From Pseudomonas sp. UBA2684 (GTDB lineage Bacteria > Pseudomonadota > Gammaproteobacteria > Pseudomonadales > Pseudomonadaceae), in assembly GCA_002354655.1 (NCBI GenBank), contig DELY01000023.1, positions 1 through 53,709 on the forward strand: a stretch of DNA of 53,709 bases, read 5' to 3'. Under the pieces are notes generated by a model that was not told where the DNA came from, ran no database searches, and worked only from the letters and a program-made list of their open reading frames with translations. Made by a program: the position numbers and the translations under genes. The first letter of the stretch is position 1, and every line of letters begins with the position of its first letter. This document shows positions 53,691 through 53,709 of this stretch, piece by piece.

Positions 53691-53709
53691 GTAGGGTGGA
53701 CATGCGCCA
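53691..53709 (+). repeat. Left end of a REP-like repeat cut by the window edge
   Basis: GTAGGGTGGACATGCGCCA repeats the GTAG-GG(T/C)GGACA head seen after csdE. The rest lies outside the window. Confidence 0.55.

Noticed and set aside
53041-53694. 217-codon frame overlapping the small gene at 53222
   Set aside because: It starts inside the MITE-like element and gives a Pro/Arg-rich shadow; the 53222 frame has a ribosome site and normal composition.

Overview
This window is chromosomal DNA of a Pseudomonas, most likely not P. aeruginosa. The evidence is gene order and protein similarity recalled from the genus: surE-pcm-nlpD-rpoS; adhC-fghA next to a LysR gene; eno-ftsB-ispD; rpsB-tsf-pyrH-frr-uppS-cdsA-dxr-rseP-bamA-skp-lpxD-fabZ-lpxA-lpxB-rnhB. 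A perfect GacA box sits beside rpoS, where Pseudomonas keeps the small RNA gene rsmZ. The species cannot be fixed from sequence reading alone. Nearly all of the window is core genome. I see no CRISPR array, prophage, integrase, tRNA, rRNA, toxin-antitoxin pair or recognisable defence system.

Layout. 1-240: upstream region of a leftward rsmZ-type gene lying off the left edge (GacA box, AT-rich spacer), then the rpoS terminator. 0.24-6.15 kb, minus strand: rpoS, nlpD, a DUF368/PopT-type membrane protein, pcm, surE, truD, ispF, tightly packed or overlapping. 6.25-9.24 kb: glutathione-dependent formaldehyde detoxification (fghA, adhC) with a divergent LysR regulator. 9.42-9.74 kb: a short HPF/RaiA-like gene. 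9.76-20.95 kb, minus strand: ispD, ftsB, eno, kdsA, pyrG, tilS, accA, dnaE. 21.1-22.5 kb: a sodium:amino acid symporter. 22.7-37.2 kb, minus strand: a large envelope and translation block from rpsB to rnhB covering ribosome, UMP kinase, ribosome recycling, undecaprenyl-PP, CDP-DAG, MEP pathway, RseP protease, BamA, Skp and lipid A genes. 37.5-43.8 kb, plus strand: map, glnD, dapC, an ArsC/Spx-like gene, dapD. 44.0-46.6 kb: csdA, csdE and convergent tcdA (sulfur transfer and cyclic t6A). 46.7-53.6 kb, plus strand: an iron-type alcohol dehydrogenase, an ndvB-type GH17-GT2 glucan synthase, dapE, rlmA and a small unknown gene.

The genes form a few functional sets: stationary-phase and surface genes around rpoS; isoprenoid steps ispF, ispD and dxr feeding undecaprenyl phosphate (uppS, and probably recycling by the DUF368 protein); lipid A synthesis and outer-membrane assembly (kdsA, lpxD/A/B, fabZ, skp, bamA, rseP); and lysine/diaminopimelate synthesis (dapC, dapD, dapE).

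I did not find a new protein-coding system. The least explained content is non-coding and concentrated in 43.7-53.7 kb. It comprises two MITE-like palindromic elements (43762-43972 and 52917-53200), paired GTAG-headed REP-like hairpins (43986-44053, 45683-45757, and a fragment at the right edge), and solo hairpins. Several of these start exactly at or inside the stop codon of the gene before them (dapD, csdE, the iron-ADH gene, ndvB, rlmA). The 52917-53200 element seems to have inserted into a CTAG covering the rlmA stop codon, separating rlmA from a gene that was about 20 bases downstream.
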